This document shows, in pieces, positions 16,765 to 25,241 of a DNA stretch of 64,000 nucleotides. Origin of the DNA: Verrucomicrobiia bacterium (GTDB taxonomy: Bacteria > Verrucomicrobiota > Verrucomicrobiia > Limisphaerales > JADLHS01). The DNA lies in the NCBI GenBank assembly GCA_026125285.1, contig JAHCLO010000006.1, forward strand, positions 1 to 64,000, written 5' to 3'. Positions within the stretch are counted from its first letter, which is position 1. Every line of letters starts with the position of its first letter. The notes under the pieces are model-generated. The model was given only the letters and a program-made list of their open reading frames with translations, did not search any database and was not told the origin of the DNA. The position numbers were made by a program, and so were the translations under genes.

Positions 16765-18717
16765 ATGAGCAAGAGAATTCTCCTTACCAGCGTTTGCCGT
16801 CCCCTTGGGCCGGAATATGGCGACGCGCCTTCGGTCGGTTATGAATTGCTTTACCGGCAGGTCCTCCGCGCGCAAGGCATCTTCAGTCCGCGCACGGTCA
16901 ACATCCACTTTGGTCTGGAATACATCGCCGAGAACCTCGACGCACCCACCGTGGTGTTGCAATACCCGTCAAAGCGCGAGCTGATCCGTGAACTCAAGAA
17001 GGGCTACGATTACGTGGGCGTTTCCTTCCTCATGGCGGTGATGCATAAGATGAAGGAAGTCGTCGCGCTGGTTCGCAAGTATTCGCCCCACAGCAAAATT
17101 GTGTTGGGCGGTTACGGCACGGTGCTCAAGGATGAGGTGCTCAAGCCGTACGGAGATTACATCTGCCGCGAGGAGGGCGTCGCGTTCTTCCGTCGGTTGC
17201 TCGGCGAACCGGAGATTCCCATGCCCTACAAGCATCCGCTCATCGTGAGTTGGTTGAAAGTGTTTGGGATCAAAGTATCCGGCACGGGAAAAATCTTCGC
17301 CGGACTCGGCTGTCCCAACGGCTGCGATTTTTGCTGCACGTCGCATTTCTTTTCGCGCAAGCACATCAAACTGTTGCCTGGCGGCAAGGACATCTACGCC
17401 GTGGTGGAACGTTACCTCGACCTCGACCCTCGGCTGGTGTTTCTGATTCTGGACGAGGATTTTCTGCTCAACAAAAAGCGGGCGATGGAATTCCGCGCCT
17501 GCGTGGTCAAGGGCGGAAGGGAACTTTCGATCTTTGCGTTCTCCAGCATCAAGGCCATCAGCCAGTACACCGTGGAGGAAATTCTGGAGATGGGTATTGA
17601 CGGTTTCTGGATCGGTTACGAGGGAACGCGCTCCAATTACGCCAAGCAACAGGGCCGGCCCGCCGCTGAGATTCTCAAGGAGTTTCGCGACCATGGTATC
17701 ACGGTGTTGGCGTCCATGATTGTCGGATTTGATTACCAGACTCCGGAAGTCGTGGCACAGGAACATGACGGCTTGATGCAGGCCAAACCGGCGCTGGCGC
17801 AATTCTTGATTTACGGCCCCGTGCCCGGCACGCCCTTCCACGAGCGCGTCATCCGGGAGAATCTGTTGCACGACATCTACACCACCGACAAGGACTTGTT
17901 CTACCGGCGGGCGGATGGCTTTCGCACGATGATGAAACATCCGACGCTTGCGCCGGAGCAGATTGAAGACCTCCAGCGTTGGTGTTTCGAGCAGGATTTT
18001 CACCGGCTCGGCCCGAGCATCTATCGCGTGCTCGAAGCGCGGCTGCTGGGTTATCAGAAACTCAAGCATTCTCCGAACCCCCTCCTGCGCGAAAAGGCGG
18101 AATACTACGCCACGGAACTGCGCACGGCGTATCCGGTGTTTCTCGCCGGGCGGCTGCTTGGTCCCAATGCCGCCATTCGTCGGTGGATCGGCGCTTTGGA
18201 ACGGCGCATTCATGCCGAATTGGGTCGCCCCACGTTACGGGAGCGTGGCACTTCCGCGCTCGCCGTGGGGGCCGCTCTGGTGACGGCGCTGACGCTCAAG
18301 ATGAATTGGTTTCAACATCCCAAACTCATCCGCACCACTTACCGCCTGCCTGAGGAACATTGGAGCGGTTTTACCATCTGGGAGGAATTTCAACGCAAGA
18401 TCACTTCGCCGGATTTTTCCATTCAAGTTGAGTTGCAGCACGCGAAACAACAGGTCTGGATGCGCCTGGAAGGCGTGCTTTCCACCTTGGACGCCGAGGG
18501 GTTGGGCGAGCGGATCAGCGAATCACTGGCCCGCAGTCGCAGCCGTCTGATTCTGGATTTGAACAAACTCCATTGGGACAAAACCCAGGATTTACGTCCA
18601 CTGCGGGAAAAGCTGGCGGCCCATCGCTCGCGCATCCGGCTCGTGCTGCCCAAACTCTCAGCCGCGCATCCGGAATTCTTGTTGCTCGCCAGCCTGTTTC
18701 AACATTACCAGCATTGA
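16765..18717 (+). CDS. B12-binding-type radical SAM protein with C-terminal STAS-like domain
   Basis: 650 residues. The N-terminal 150 residues have the Rossmann-like layout of B12-binding domains (YDYVGVSFLMAVM, KIVLGGYGTVLKDE), though the classic DxHxxG is not obvious. The radical SAM motif is C183-PNG-C187-DF-C190. The last 100 residues (LEGVLSTLDAEGLGERI, then SRLILDLNKLHWD) look like a STAS domain, an unusual partner. Related enzymes catalyse methylations and ring or chain rearrangements. It is the last gene of the trio, 22 bp after the halogenase-like gene. The substrate is unknown. Confidence 0.8.
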   Translation: MSKRILLTSVCRPLGPEYGDAPSVGYELLYRQVLRAQGIFSPRTVNIHFGLEYIAENLDAPTVVLQYPSKRELIRELKKGYDYVGVSFLMAVMHKMKEVVALVRKYSPHSKIVLGGYGTVLKDEVLKPYGDYICREEGVAFFRRLLGEPEIPMPYKHPLIVSWLKVFGIKVSGTGKIFAGLGCPNGCDFCCTSHFFSRKHIKLLPGGKDIYAVVERYLDLDPRLVFLILDEDFLLNKKRAMEFRACVVKGGRELSIFAFSSIKAISQYTVEEILEMGIDGFWIGYEGTRSNYAKQQGRPAAEILKEFRDHGITVLASMIVGFDYQTPEVVAQEHDGLMQAKPALAQFLIYGPVPGTPFHERVIRENLLHDIYTTDKDLFYRRADGFRTMMKHPTLAPEQIEDLQRWCFEQDFHRLGPSIYRVLEARLLGYQKLKHSPNPLLREKAEYYATELRTAYPVFLAGRLLGPNAAIRRWIGALERRIHAELGRPTLRERGTSALAVGAALVTALTLKMNWFQHPKLIRTTYRLPEEHWSGFTIWEEFQRKITSPDFSIQVELQHAKQQVWMRLEGVLSTLDAEGLGERISESLARSRSRLILDLNKLHWDKTQDLRPLREKLAAHRSRIRLVLPKLSAAHPEFLLLASLFQHYQH

Positions 18718-18831
18718 CCAGCCTGATCATTTCGGAGTAGTGAGCGACGCCGAGCAAGCTCGTGAATCGAGTCTGTTTGGAATTTAGCGGAACAATAAGT
18801 CGTCGGCGCTAACCGCAGCCATTCGATGCGC

Positions 18832-20031
18832 TCAATCAGCACGAAAGATCAGTTCCTTCAGGCGAGCCAATTTCGGTGTCACCACGGGAACGGTGAGCAT
18901 GGTGCTCACAATGGCCATCAACAACAGCGCCGTGAAGGTTTCGTTGGTGATGATCTGTTTGTCCAACAGAACATTGGCAAAAATAATCATGATCAATGCC
19001 TTGGTCTGGAGCAGCCAGCCGATGATGGACGCTTCCCCACGTTGCCATCGCAGAATCCATCCGGCCACATGCAGGCCAGCCAGTTTGCCCGCCACCGATG
19101 CCAGCAACAACAGGCCGGCAGCGACAAAAACCATCAGGCCGCCCACCTGCCAGTCTGTGCGCAACCCGGTGCTGAGGAAGAACACCGGCATCACAGTCAG
19201 CAGCAAGTGTTTTCGGAGCAGGTCCATGTGCTCCTGTTGGAACCAGTCTTGATCGGTGACCGCCCCGGCCAGAAAGGCGCCCACCATGTAGTGTAGTCCG
19301 GCCCAGTCGGCGCTAAAACCGCAAATCGCCAGCCAGATTATGCATGTGTACCAGCGATCTTCCTGCGGAATGCGTTGCATCAGCTTTCGATAAAACCATC
19401 CTGCCAATGCAAATCCGGCGAGAAAGAAACCTTGCCGCCCCACGCGGTCCCAATCCAGGAGGATGAGTGCCAACACTCCCCAGATGGCGATGTCATCCAG
19501 GCTGGCGTAACGCAGAATCCTTTGGCCAATCGGCTGCCGCAAAATCTCAAGCTTTTCCATCAACAAAATCAGGATCGGCAGGGCCGTAACCGCACAAGAC
19601 ATTCCCACCCCAAGGACAAATTGCCACGGTCGTCCCATACTCCCCAGCCATCCCTCCATCGTCAACATCAGCACCCCGGCACCGACGCCGAACAGCAGGG
19701 GCATGCCGAGGGCGAGTGCTGCCGTGACCACGCTTTCTCGCCGATAGCGCCAAGCCTTGACCAGGTCGAGTTCAACTCCCGCCACAAAAACGAACATCAT
19801 AACCGCCCACATGGCGATACCGTTGAGCATCAGCACCACCTTGGGATTGAACACAAACTGGTAATAGTCGGGGAATGCCTTGCCCAACACGCCGGGACCG
19901 AGCAGGATGCCCACAATGATCTGCACTACGACCAAGGGGGCGTAATAGTCGGTCTTTGCCAGCCGCCAGATCAAATACGGCAGCGTAAAGACAATGACCA
20001 TGGCAATCAGAAATACCTCAGGCAGCAGCAT
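18832..20031 (-). CDS. CPA2-type cation:proton antiporter (Kef-like membrane part)
   Basis: 399 residues, about twelve transmembrane segments, with family features VVVQIIVGILLGPGVLG near the N-terminus, VFVAGVELDL, and YASLDDIAIWGVLALIL, which carries the acidic pair of the ion path. There is no C-terminal RCK/TrkA domain, so regulation must come from elsewhere. Kef-type systems exchange K+ or Na+ for H+ and often respond to electrophile or redox stress. It lies downstream of, and on the same strand as, a small redoxin, after a 272-bp gap. Confidence 0.88.
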   Translation of the reverse strand: MLLPEVFLIAMVIVFTLPYLIWRLAKTDYYAPLVVVQIIVGILLGPGVLGKAFPDYYQFVFNPKVVLMLNGIAMWAVMMFVFVAGVELDLVKAWRYRRESVVTAALALGMPLLFGVGAGVLMLTMEGWLGSMGRPWQFVLGVGMSCAVTALPILILLMEKLEILRQPIGQRILRYASLDDIAIWGVLALILLDWDRVGRQGFFLAGFALAGWFYRKLMQRIPQEDRWYTCIIWLAICGFSADWAGLHYMVGAFLAGAVTDQDWFQQEHMDLLRKHLLLTVMPVFFLSTGLRTDWQVGGLMVFVAAGLLLLASVAGKLAGLHVAGWILRWQRGEASIIGWLLQTKALIMIIFANVLLDKQIITNETFTALLLMAIVSTMLTVPVVTPKLARLKELIFRAD

Positions 20032-20303
20032 CCAACTTAGTTAGCGAGATCCTTGTGACATATCAAGACCAGCGGCGCAGGCGGGAGTTGCTCCGCCCTC
20101 TCCGAAGTGTTCCATTCTTAGAAGCGACTCTCCTGGGGCTTCTCCGAGTGAGCTGAGCAGCACGCCTGTTTGCTCACCCACCTTGGAAATCGTGAAAGCC
20201 GACGATGACTCTGCGTGGAACGTCATCTGCCGGCGTTACTCCAGGGCAGGAAAGAAGGCCGCGTCGCCCACCGAGCAATCGGCTTGCGGGCGAGCGCGAC
20301 AAT
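20032..20303. other. intergenic stretch, no gene recognised
   Basis: The longest gene-free gap in the window. Short frames here have no recognisable protein features. A weak Crp-like palindrome, TTGTGacatATCAA, is at 20053-20066 but lies too close to the antiporter ATG for a normal activator site. I see no tRNA or clear terminator. Confidence 0.5.
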
Positions 20304-20540
20304 TCAGCGCAATGCCTCGATGCCTGCGCCGAAGTTGATGTGATAGGGTGCTCCGTCGAGCACCAGCGCGGGCACGGATTTGACGCCGGCTTTCTCGGCT
20401 TCCGCCAGGCGCGACTTGTCACGGCCCAGGTGGACGATTTCGACGTCGAACCGCGCCGGGTCGAGCGCGGCAGCAACGTTTTGTTCGGCAGCCACACAAA
20501 CAGGGCAGCCCGCGTGATAGAATACAGCCTTGGTCTTCAT
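20304..20540 (-). CDS. small thioredoxin/glutaredoxin-like protein
   Basis: 78 residues with a thioredoxin fold: the strand KAVFYHAG leads into the redox pair C-PV-C, and VKSVPALVLDGAPYHINFG supplies the cis-proline loop. A good ribosome site (AAGGA) precedes the ATG. It is divergent from an HxlR regulator, and the two share an intergenic region with a near-perfect inverted repeat (20643-20678). It may reduce protein disulfides under thiol stress; partner proteins are unknown. Confidence 0.88.
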   Translation of the reverse strand: MKTKAVFYHAGCPVCVAAEQNVAAALDPARFDVEIVHLGRDKSRLAEAEKAGVKSVPALVLDGAPYHINFGAGIEALR

Positions 20541-20642
20541 AGTCGTTTCCTTTTCGATTTCATGGTTTTGACTCAGCGGCGCACGGCGCGGTTGCCGGAC
20601 GTCGCAGGATCAACTTGGTCGCTTCGGAGTGCGTGCGATAGA

Positions 20643-20678
20643 GGGCACAATTTGGTGCAGGGTTACCATTTTGTGCCC
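20643..20678. promoter_or_regulatory. inverted repeat, probable HxlR operator
   Basis: Left arm GGGCACAATTTGGT (20643-20656) and right arm ACCATTTTGTGCCC (20665-20678) match at 12 of 14 positions across an 8-bp spacer. It lies 38 bp before the GTG start of the HxlR gene, in the region shared with the divergent redoxin gene. Assignment as the regulator's own operator is inference from position. Confidence 0.6.
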
Positions 20679-20715
20679 GGCTGCGGCAGATGGGAATGTC
20701 TGCTATTCTTTCATC

Positions 20716-21084
20716 GTGAAACGCAAACGCACAGGCCCGGCTCAACATCTATCGCTGCCGGACCGCCGCGCCTATCGTCGGCTGGAGGATGTGGTCGGTT
20801 GCAAGTGGTCCGCTGCCGTTCTGGCGGCCATTGGGCGCGGCGTCACGAGGCCCGGTCAGTTGGAGCGATTCATCCCCGGCATTTCCACCAAGGTTCTCAC
20901 CGAGCGATTGCGCAAACTGCTCGATTACGAACTGGTCACGCGTTCCGAGTTTCCAGGCAAGGTGCAACGCGTCGAATACCAACTCACCGAAACAGGCCGC
21001 AAACTGGCGGGTCTGCTGGAACAACTGCGCGACCTGGATGAAGAACATGCGCGCCGCGACAACAAAACCTCCGGTCCAGCCTGA
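20716..21084 (+). CDS. HxlR-family transcriptional regulator
   Basis: 122 residues with a winged helix-turn-helix of the HxlR type: VVGCKWSAAVLAAIGRG, then LERFIPGISTKVLTERLRKL. The single cysteine at the start of the DNA-binding domain is placed like the redox-sensing Cys of YodB/HypR-type members, so thiol sensing is possible. I chose the GTG at 20716; the longer frame covers the operator and has no family match. It probably controls itself and the divergent redoxin. Confidence 0.88.
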   Translation: MKRKRTGPAQHLSLPDRRAYRRLEDVVGCKWSAAVLAAIGRGVTRPGQLERFIPGISTKVLTERLRKLLDYELVTRSEFPGKVQRVEYQLTETGRKLAGLLEQLRDLDEEHARRDNKTSGPA

Positions 21085-21109
21085 GCACATCAACAAGTCA
21101 TCGCGGACT

Positions 21110-21490
21110 TTATTGCCAGCGCACCAGCGAAACTTTGACCTGTGCTGTCACGTTCGCTCGCGCGGGTTGGAACGGAACGAGAATGGTGGCATTCCGATCT
21201 TTTCCGGCAGCGAGATCTGCCACGCCCACCAACGGATTGCTGGCCAGCGTTTGGCCCTGCTCATTGCTGACCGTTACGCACAGGACAATTTGGTTGGCGC
21301 GATTCGCCGTGGCATTGCTCACGCGACACGCCACTTCCACGCCTTGCGGCACAGGACGCATGGCCAAAACTTCGGCGGTGATGCCGGCCGTTTCGCGCAG
21401 TTCCGACTCGGTAGGGGTGGATGGCCCGAGCCGCCAGCACCACACACCCACGGCCGCAATCAACACCAACACTGCGGCAAGCTTTTTCAT
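21110..21490 (-). CDS. membrane-anchored small protein, FxLYD-like
   Basis: 126 residues. An N-terminal hydrophobic segment (KLAAVLVLIAAVGVWCW) anchors or exports it. The rest resembles a small immunoglobulin-like domain (VEVACRVSNATANRANQIVL, then VPFQPARANVTAQVKVSLV), as in FxLYD-type proteins. It starts 6 bp after the pseudopilin gene and is the last of a closely spaced set. Its function is unknown. Confidence 0.75.
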   Translation of the reverse strand: MKKLAAVLVLIAAVGVWCWRLGPSTPTESELRETAGITAEVLAMRPVPQGVEVACRVSNATANRANQIVLCVTVSNEQGQTLASNPLVGVADLAAGKDRNATILVPFQPARANVTAQVKVSLVRWQ

Positions 21491-21496
21491 ATCGGC

Positions 21497-22309
21497 TCAG
21501 TAGTAGGGGTTCGACTCACAAGGCTGCGTCTGGACGCCGCCGGCTTGCGCGTCGTAGGCGAACACGTTCACAAATTCCACGTGACCATCGAGAAATGAGG
21601 CGTTCGCCCACAGACGGTCGGGATCGGGCTTATACCATTGGGCGCGACGGCTGATGGCAACCACGCCGCTCATGGTACGATGAATCGGGATGCTGCCGGT
21701 GACCACCTTTTTTGACGGCAACCGATAGAAGCTCGTCCGCAATGACGCGCCGAGTGGGAGGGGGTTCTCGGCGAACTGGCCGAATGCGAAATCCACGCCG
21801 ACGAATTTCGCAATGCCCATCGGCGAGACGACACCACCCATGCGATTGTAGCCGGACGCGTAGAAGTAGCTGCTGCCGTAGAGTTCGTAGCAGGTGGAGC
21901 GCCCCTGATATTCCGCCGTGTCAAACCACCACAACGGTTCGCCTTTGTCGTTGGGCGAATGAAAAACCTCCCGCGATCCGAGATACGCATTCAGCGGACG
22001 CTCTTCCGCCGCAAGTGAGCCGCCAAACATCCGGGCGGTCAGCCAGGGATCGGACGCGGGCACGATGCCTTGCGGCCCGCCCAGTTCATGTGGCGCGGCC
22101 ACGGGCATGCGTCCCTGGTAATCGTCCGCATACATGGCCACACCCAAATTGATTTGGCGCAAGTTGCTTTGGCACTGGACGCGCCGGGCCTTGCTTTTGG
22201 CTTGCGCCAACGCCGGCAACAGCATTCCCGCAAGGATAGCGATAATGCCGATGACGATCAGCAATTCGATCAGCGTAAACGCGGCCCGGTTGGACTTTGC
22301 TCCGCTCAT
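21497..22309 (-). CDS. type II secretion-like pseudopilin (H-x9-DG group)
   Basis: 270 residues. The N-terminus [20 protein letters not shown] is a type IV prepilin signal (cleavage before F, methylation, Glu5 at ELL). The C-terminal part includes [15 protein letters not shown], matching the H/DG motif region of the large pseudopilin families abundant in Verrucomicrobiota and Planctomycetes. These proteins are exported and may form short surface or periplasmic filaments. Its ATG overlaps the stop of the secreted protein gene by 4 bp, so the two are coupled. Confidence 0.9.
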   Translation of the reverse strand: MSGAKSNRAAFTLIELLIVIGIIAILAGMLLPALAQAKSKARRVQCQSNLRQINLGVAMYADDYQGRMPVAAPHELGGPQGIVPASDPWLTARMFGGSLAAEERPLNAYLGSREVFHSPNDKGEPLWWFDTAEYQGRSTCYELYGSSYFYASGYNRMGGVVSPMGIAKFVGVDFAFGQFAENPLPLGASLRTSFYRLPSKKVVTGSIPIHRTMSGVVAISRRAQWYKPDPDRLWANASFLDGHVEFVNVFAYDAQAGGVQTQPCESNPYY

Positions 22310-23403
22310 GGTGTGACCGCCAGCACACGATAGAACTGCTGGTCGTTTGTTCTTTGAGGATCAGTCCACTCGACAATGCCCGCTTCGGGATAAGCCAATA
22401 CCGGACTGCTGATGGTTTCCCAATCGGTCAGGTTGGCGGAGCGTTGTAACGCAAAGGTCTGTCCCTCGTTCCCGGTAAAGCGAAGCAGCGCTTGACCGTT
22501 CACGACTTGCAGTGAAAGCAGCGTTGGCGCGGCAGCCAGCGTTTGCGTGGTGTAGGCTATCGTGGTGTTACCCACGAGCGTGTTGAGCGTGATGGGCAGG
22601 CCGAGTTCCACATAGCCTGGTTGCGTCTTGCCCATTTGCGTGATGAGCAGATACGTGGCATTGGCTGGCAGGCGCGGTTTGATTTGGTCCAGCAGGTAGG
22701 TCTTGAAATTGTTCGTATGGAAACCCAGCGGATCGTCGAGATTTACGCCGGAGAGGCCGTTGGTTGTGAGTTGATTCACGGGAAACAGGAAACCTGTCTG
22801 CGACTTATCGTTGAACGTGGCGTCAATATCCGTCGGGCTGGGGTCGCCATCGGCAGTGCTCGCCAGATAGAAGTCCAATGCGAATGAAATCGCCCAATCG
22901 TTCGATGCGCTCGCCGTCCACTGGCCGGCGTTGCCTGCGCCGTCCACATTGAAGGCGGCATTCGTTGTCGCCGGACTGTCGGGCGTGACCAGGAATTCAT
23001 TCATCGCCTGCATGGCATTCGCCTGACCGCTGTAAGCCAGTGCGGAAACCGTGACGGTCCAGTTCGAGCCGCTAGCGGATTCCAGATGGAGCGTCAACGA
23101 TCCGCTCAGCGAAGGGGCGAGATTGAAACCCGGCCCACCCGCGCCAGTGATATCCACGAGGTTGTGACTGACTGCTCCGGCAGGATTATTGCCCGCCGCA
23201 AGCAACGCATCATTCGCCGTAAACACCAGCCAGTCGCCTGCCGTGGGCATGGCGGCAGAAGGCTTGCGTCCCACAGCGGAGGGAAGTTCAGTCGTGGCGC
23301 TGGCGTCGTTCCAGGTGAGCAGTTGGAAGTTGAGTGTCGCCGCGTTGGCGGTGAATGAACTCGTTGCGAGGCACAGTCCGGTCGTGAGAAGAAGTCTTTT
23401 CAT
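22306..23403 (-). CDS. secreted beta-rich protein of Verrucomicrobia type
   Basis: 365 residues. A signal peptide covers residues 1-21 (ends FTANA). The mature part is rich in Thr, Ser, Asn and Gly and looks like beta-sandwich repeats. The last 80 residues carry the [18 protein letters not shown] and FYRVLAV module seen at the ends of many secreted Verrucomicrobia proteins. No catalytic motif was seen. I chose the ATG at 23403 for its signal peptide; the longer frame runs into the methyltransferase gene. It is coupled to the pseudopilin. Confidence 0.8.
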   Translation of the reverse strand: MKRLLLTTGLCLATSSFTANAATLNFQLLTWNDASATTELPSAVGRKPSAAMPTAGDWLVFTANDALLAAGNNPAGAVSHNLVDITGAGGPGFNLAPSLSGSLTLHLESASGSNWTVTVSALAYSGQANAMQAMNEFLVTPDSPATTNAAFNVDGAGNAGQWTASASNDWAISFALDFYLASTADGDPSPTDIDATFNDKSQTGFLFPVNQLTTNGLSGVNLDDPLGFHTNNFKTYLLDQIKPRLPANATYLLITQMGKTQPGYVELGLPITLNTLVGNTTIAYTTQTLAAAPTLLSLQVVNGQALLRFTGNEGQTFALQRSANLTDWETISSPVLAYPEAGIVEWTDPQRTNDQQFYRVLAVTP

Positions 23404-23434
23404 GAGATTGAAACAGTTGAGCAATGTGTGGCTG

Positions 23435-24253
23435 TCATGGTTTGACCGCAATGAAGCTGATGGCCGCGAGATGCTGGCGATGTTTGCGGAACATGCGGCG
23501 CATGGAGAAAACCCGCTTTCGGGCTTCCGGGGTGCGGATGACGTTGAACACAAATCGCAGTGCCCGTATGAAACCTTCGTCGCGAATCAAGCGGCGCGGT
23601 TCGAGCAGGTGCATCGGCGCAGCAGCTTCGGATTGGATTTTGAAACCAACGCTGGTGAGCAGTTCGCGCCATTCGGGCGCGGAAAGCGGGCGCGCGCCGA
23701 CGTGGATGTTGCGCGACATTTCGCGGCTGATGTCCTCCTGCACCGTCTCGGGCAGATCGTCGGGCGTGAGGCTCAATTCGTGGATGCCATAACGTCCACC
23801 GGGTTTCAGCAAACGAAACGCCTCAGCCACGATGTGGCGTTTCTGCTCCGGCCCTTGCATGGTCAACATGGCCTCGCCATAGACCACGGTGGCGGATTGA
23901 GCGGGCAAACCGGTCTGTTCCGCGCTGCCCAACTGACAGCGTTGGCGTGGTCCGGTGAGATAACTCTGGACCTCCTTTGCAGCGGCTTCATCGCGTTCGA
24001 CCGCGGTGTAACTGGCGGGCTGACGGCTCAAGGTCATTCGCGCCGTGACGCCGAGGCCGGGCGCGAACTCCACCACTTCATCGCGCGATTTGATGTTCAA
24101 GCGCTCCAGCATGACGCGGGTCAATTCGAGTCCGCCAGGACGCAACACGCGCTTGCCCATTTTAGCGAGCAACCAGTGGCCGGGCATCTTGTGCGTGGTG
24201 TCCTGCGGCGAACCGCTATTTTCCGAAACGGGAGTGCAAACAGTGCAATTCAT
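23435..24253 (-). CDS. class I SAM-dependent methyltransferase
   Basis: 272 residues. The SAM-binding motif is EVVEFAPGLGVTARMTL, with an acidic residue (AVERDEAA) after the second strand and LLKPGGRYGIHELSL further on. These mark a small-molecule methyltransferase of the UbiE-like type. The N-terminus has C-TV-C followed by a polar stretch. The ATG at 24253 gives a normal-length protein. It starts 26 bp after the cupin gene, so both are probably under the box at 24743. The substrate is unknown; the metal-binding cupin beside it suggests a small oxidised or metalloid compound, but that is a guess. Confidence 0.88.
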   Translation of the reverse strand: MNCTVCTPVSENSGSPQDTTHKMPGHWLLAKMGKRVLRPGGLELTRVMLERLNIKSRDEVVEFAPGLGVTARMTLSRQPASYTAVERDEAAAKEVQSYLTGPRQRCQLGSAEQTGLPAQSATVVYGEAMLTMQGPEQKRHIVAEAFRLLKPGGRYGIHELSLTPDDLPETVQEDISREMSRNIHVGARPLSAPEWRELLTSVGFKIQSEAAAPMHLLEPRRLIRDEGFIRALRFVFNVIRTPEARKRVFSMRRMFRKHRQHLAAISFIAVKP

Positions 24254-24279
24254 AATCGTGTTGTTTATGGGTTGAGGGT

Positions 24280-24657
24280 TTAGCAGTGACCATCGCCCGA
24301 ACCGGATTCCGACTTGTGCGCGGGTTTGATCAATGTGAGCAGCATTGAGAATGGCTGCTTGGCTTGAACGGCATGGCGGAGATTTGGCGGCATGTGGAGA
24401 AATGCGCCGACTTTGAGCGTATGGACCTTGCCGTCGAGATTGAACTCGCATTCTCCCGAAAGGATGTGAATCAGCGCGTGCTGCGTAGATGTGTGCTCGC
24501 TGAGTTCCTGACCTTCGGCGAAACCGAACAGGATCGTGCGCGAGTGTGGAGTGTTTAGAACGGTCCGGCTGACGATACCGTTGTCGGCGAACTTGGTTTC
24601 GTCAGTGAGGTCCAGGACCTTCGTTTCCTCCGGCGCGATGAGCGGCAGTTCTTTCAT
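24280..24657 (-). CDS. small cupin-domain protein, paralogue of 195-587
   Basis: 125 residues, about two-thirds identical to the cupin at 195-587 over its whole length; shared blocks include NGIVSRTVL, GQELSEHTSTQHAL and FSMLLTL. The last 15 residues, rich in Ser and Gly with GDGHC at the end, are unique. GAAGG lies close before the ATG. A DNR/FNR-type box lies 86 bp upstream. It is first in a row of five close genes running to 21110. Confidence 0.88.
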   Translation of the reverse strand: MKELPLIAPEETKVLDLTDETKFADNGIVSRTVLNTPHSRTILFGFAEGQELSEHTSTQHALIHILSGECEFNLDGKVHTLKVGAFLHMPPNLRHAVQAKQPFSMLLTLIKPAHKSESGSGDGHC

Positions 24658-24742
24658 ACGCCTTCATCATATCCATCCGCCGCAATCCTGCTGCCGGTGG
24701 TTTGCGTTCGATTGTCGGTGGTTTGCTGAAGTGATCAGAACC

Positions 24743-24756
24743 TTGACTTAGGTCAA
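24743..24756 (-). promoter_or_regulatory. DNR/FNR-type box (TTGACttagGTCAA) before cupin 2
   Basis: A perfect TTGAC-N4-GTCAA palindrome. Unlike the other boxes, no good -10 hexamer sits at the class II distance toward the cupin gene; a weaker GACAAT lies about 26 bp away. The box may act from a different position, or only modulate another promoter. Confidence 0.55.
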
Positions 24757-24856
24757 AGTTCTTGATGTCTCAATTGGGGATTTGTCGGAAGGATGTGGTT
24801 GCTGCTGCAACTACAACTGATCTGATTTGCAACTCGTTCCTTTTGCTGGAAGACTC

Positions 24857-25204
24857 TCAATGCGGAATGCCGATGCCGTGGGCGTGCGCGAGGTAGCTCG
24901 CAATTTCGTTTGCTCCCTCAACAAACCACCGTCCCTTGGCCTGCTGAAGCGGAATGGTTGACGGAACGCCCGTCGGCGCTTCTTTCAATACCAGGACGGG
25001 ACAACTCTGATTCTCCTCACCCAGCAGTTCAATCAATTCTGGACGCGGACGAGGAAAGTCGAGCCAGCGGACTTCCAGTTGTTGTTTGAGGTCGAGATAG
25101 AATTCCAACAGCCCGACCATTTGCGCGCAGCCCGGACAGAAATACGGCCCTTTGCCGTTGTCCATGAAGTCAGATTTCAGCAGATACAGACGGTCACGGT
25201 TCAT
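24857..25204 (-). CDS. DUF3088 thioredoxin-fold protein
   Basis: 115 residues. The N-terminus RLYLLKSDFMDNGKGPYFCP leads into C-PG-C, a redox- or metal-binding pair, followed by SCPVLVLKEAPTG and IASYLAHAHGIGIPH. This matches the DUF3088 family, which has no known activity. It lies 37 bp after the NO reductase gene on the same strand, so it may be the third gene of the nsrR operon. A role in NO or thiol stress fits the context. Confidence 0.8.
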   Translation of the reverse strand: MNRDRLYLLKSDFMDNGKGPYFCPGCAQMVGLLEFYLDLKQQLEVRWLDFPRPRPELIELLGEENQSCPVLVLKEAPTGVPSTIPLQQAKGRWFVEGANEIASYLAHAHGIGIPH

Positions 25205-25241
25205 AACAATGACAATGGTGAATCAAGACGACTCGACGGAT

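Noticed and set aside
16969..18213. 414-codon minus-strand frame
   Set aside because: Antisense to the B12-type radical SAM gene, with no recognisable domains.
18718..18831. Terminator between the convergent radical SAM and antiporter genes
   Set aside because: No stable stem followed by a T-run could be found by eye.
20053..20066. TTGTGacatATCAA as an eighth activator box
   Set aside because: One half deviates from the TTGAC/TTGAT pattern and the site is only about 28 bp from the antiporter ATG, too close for the spacing seen at the other boxes.
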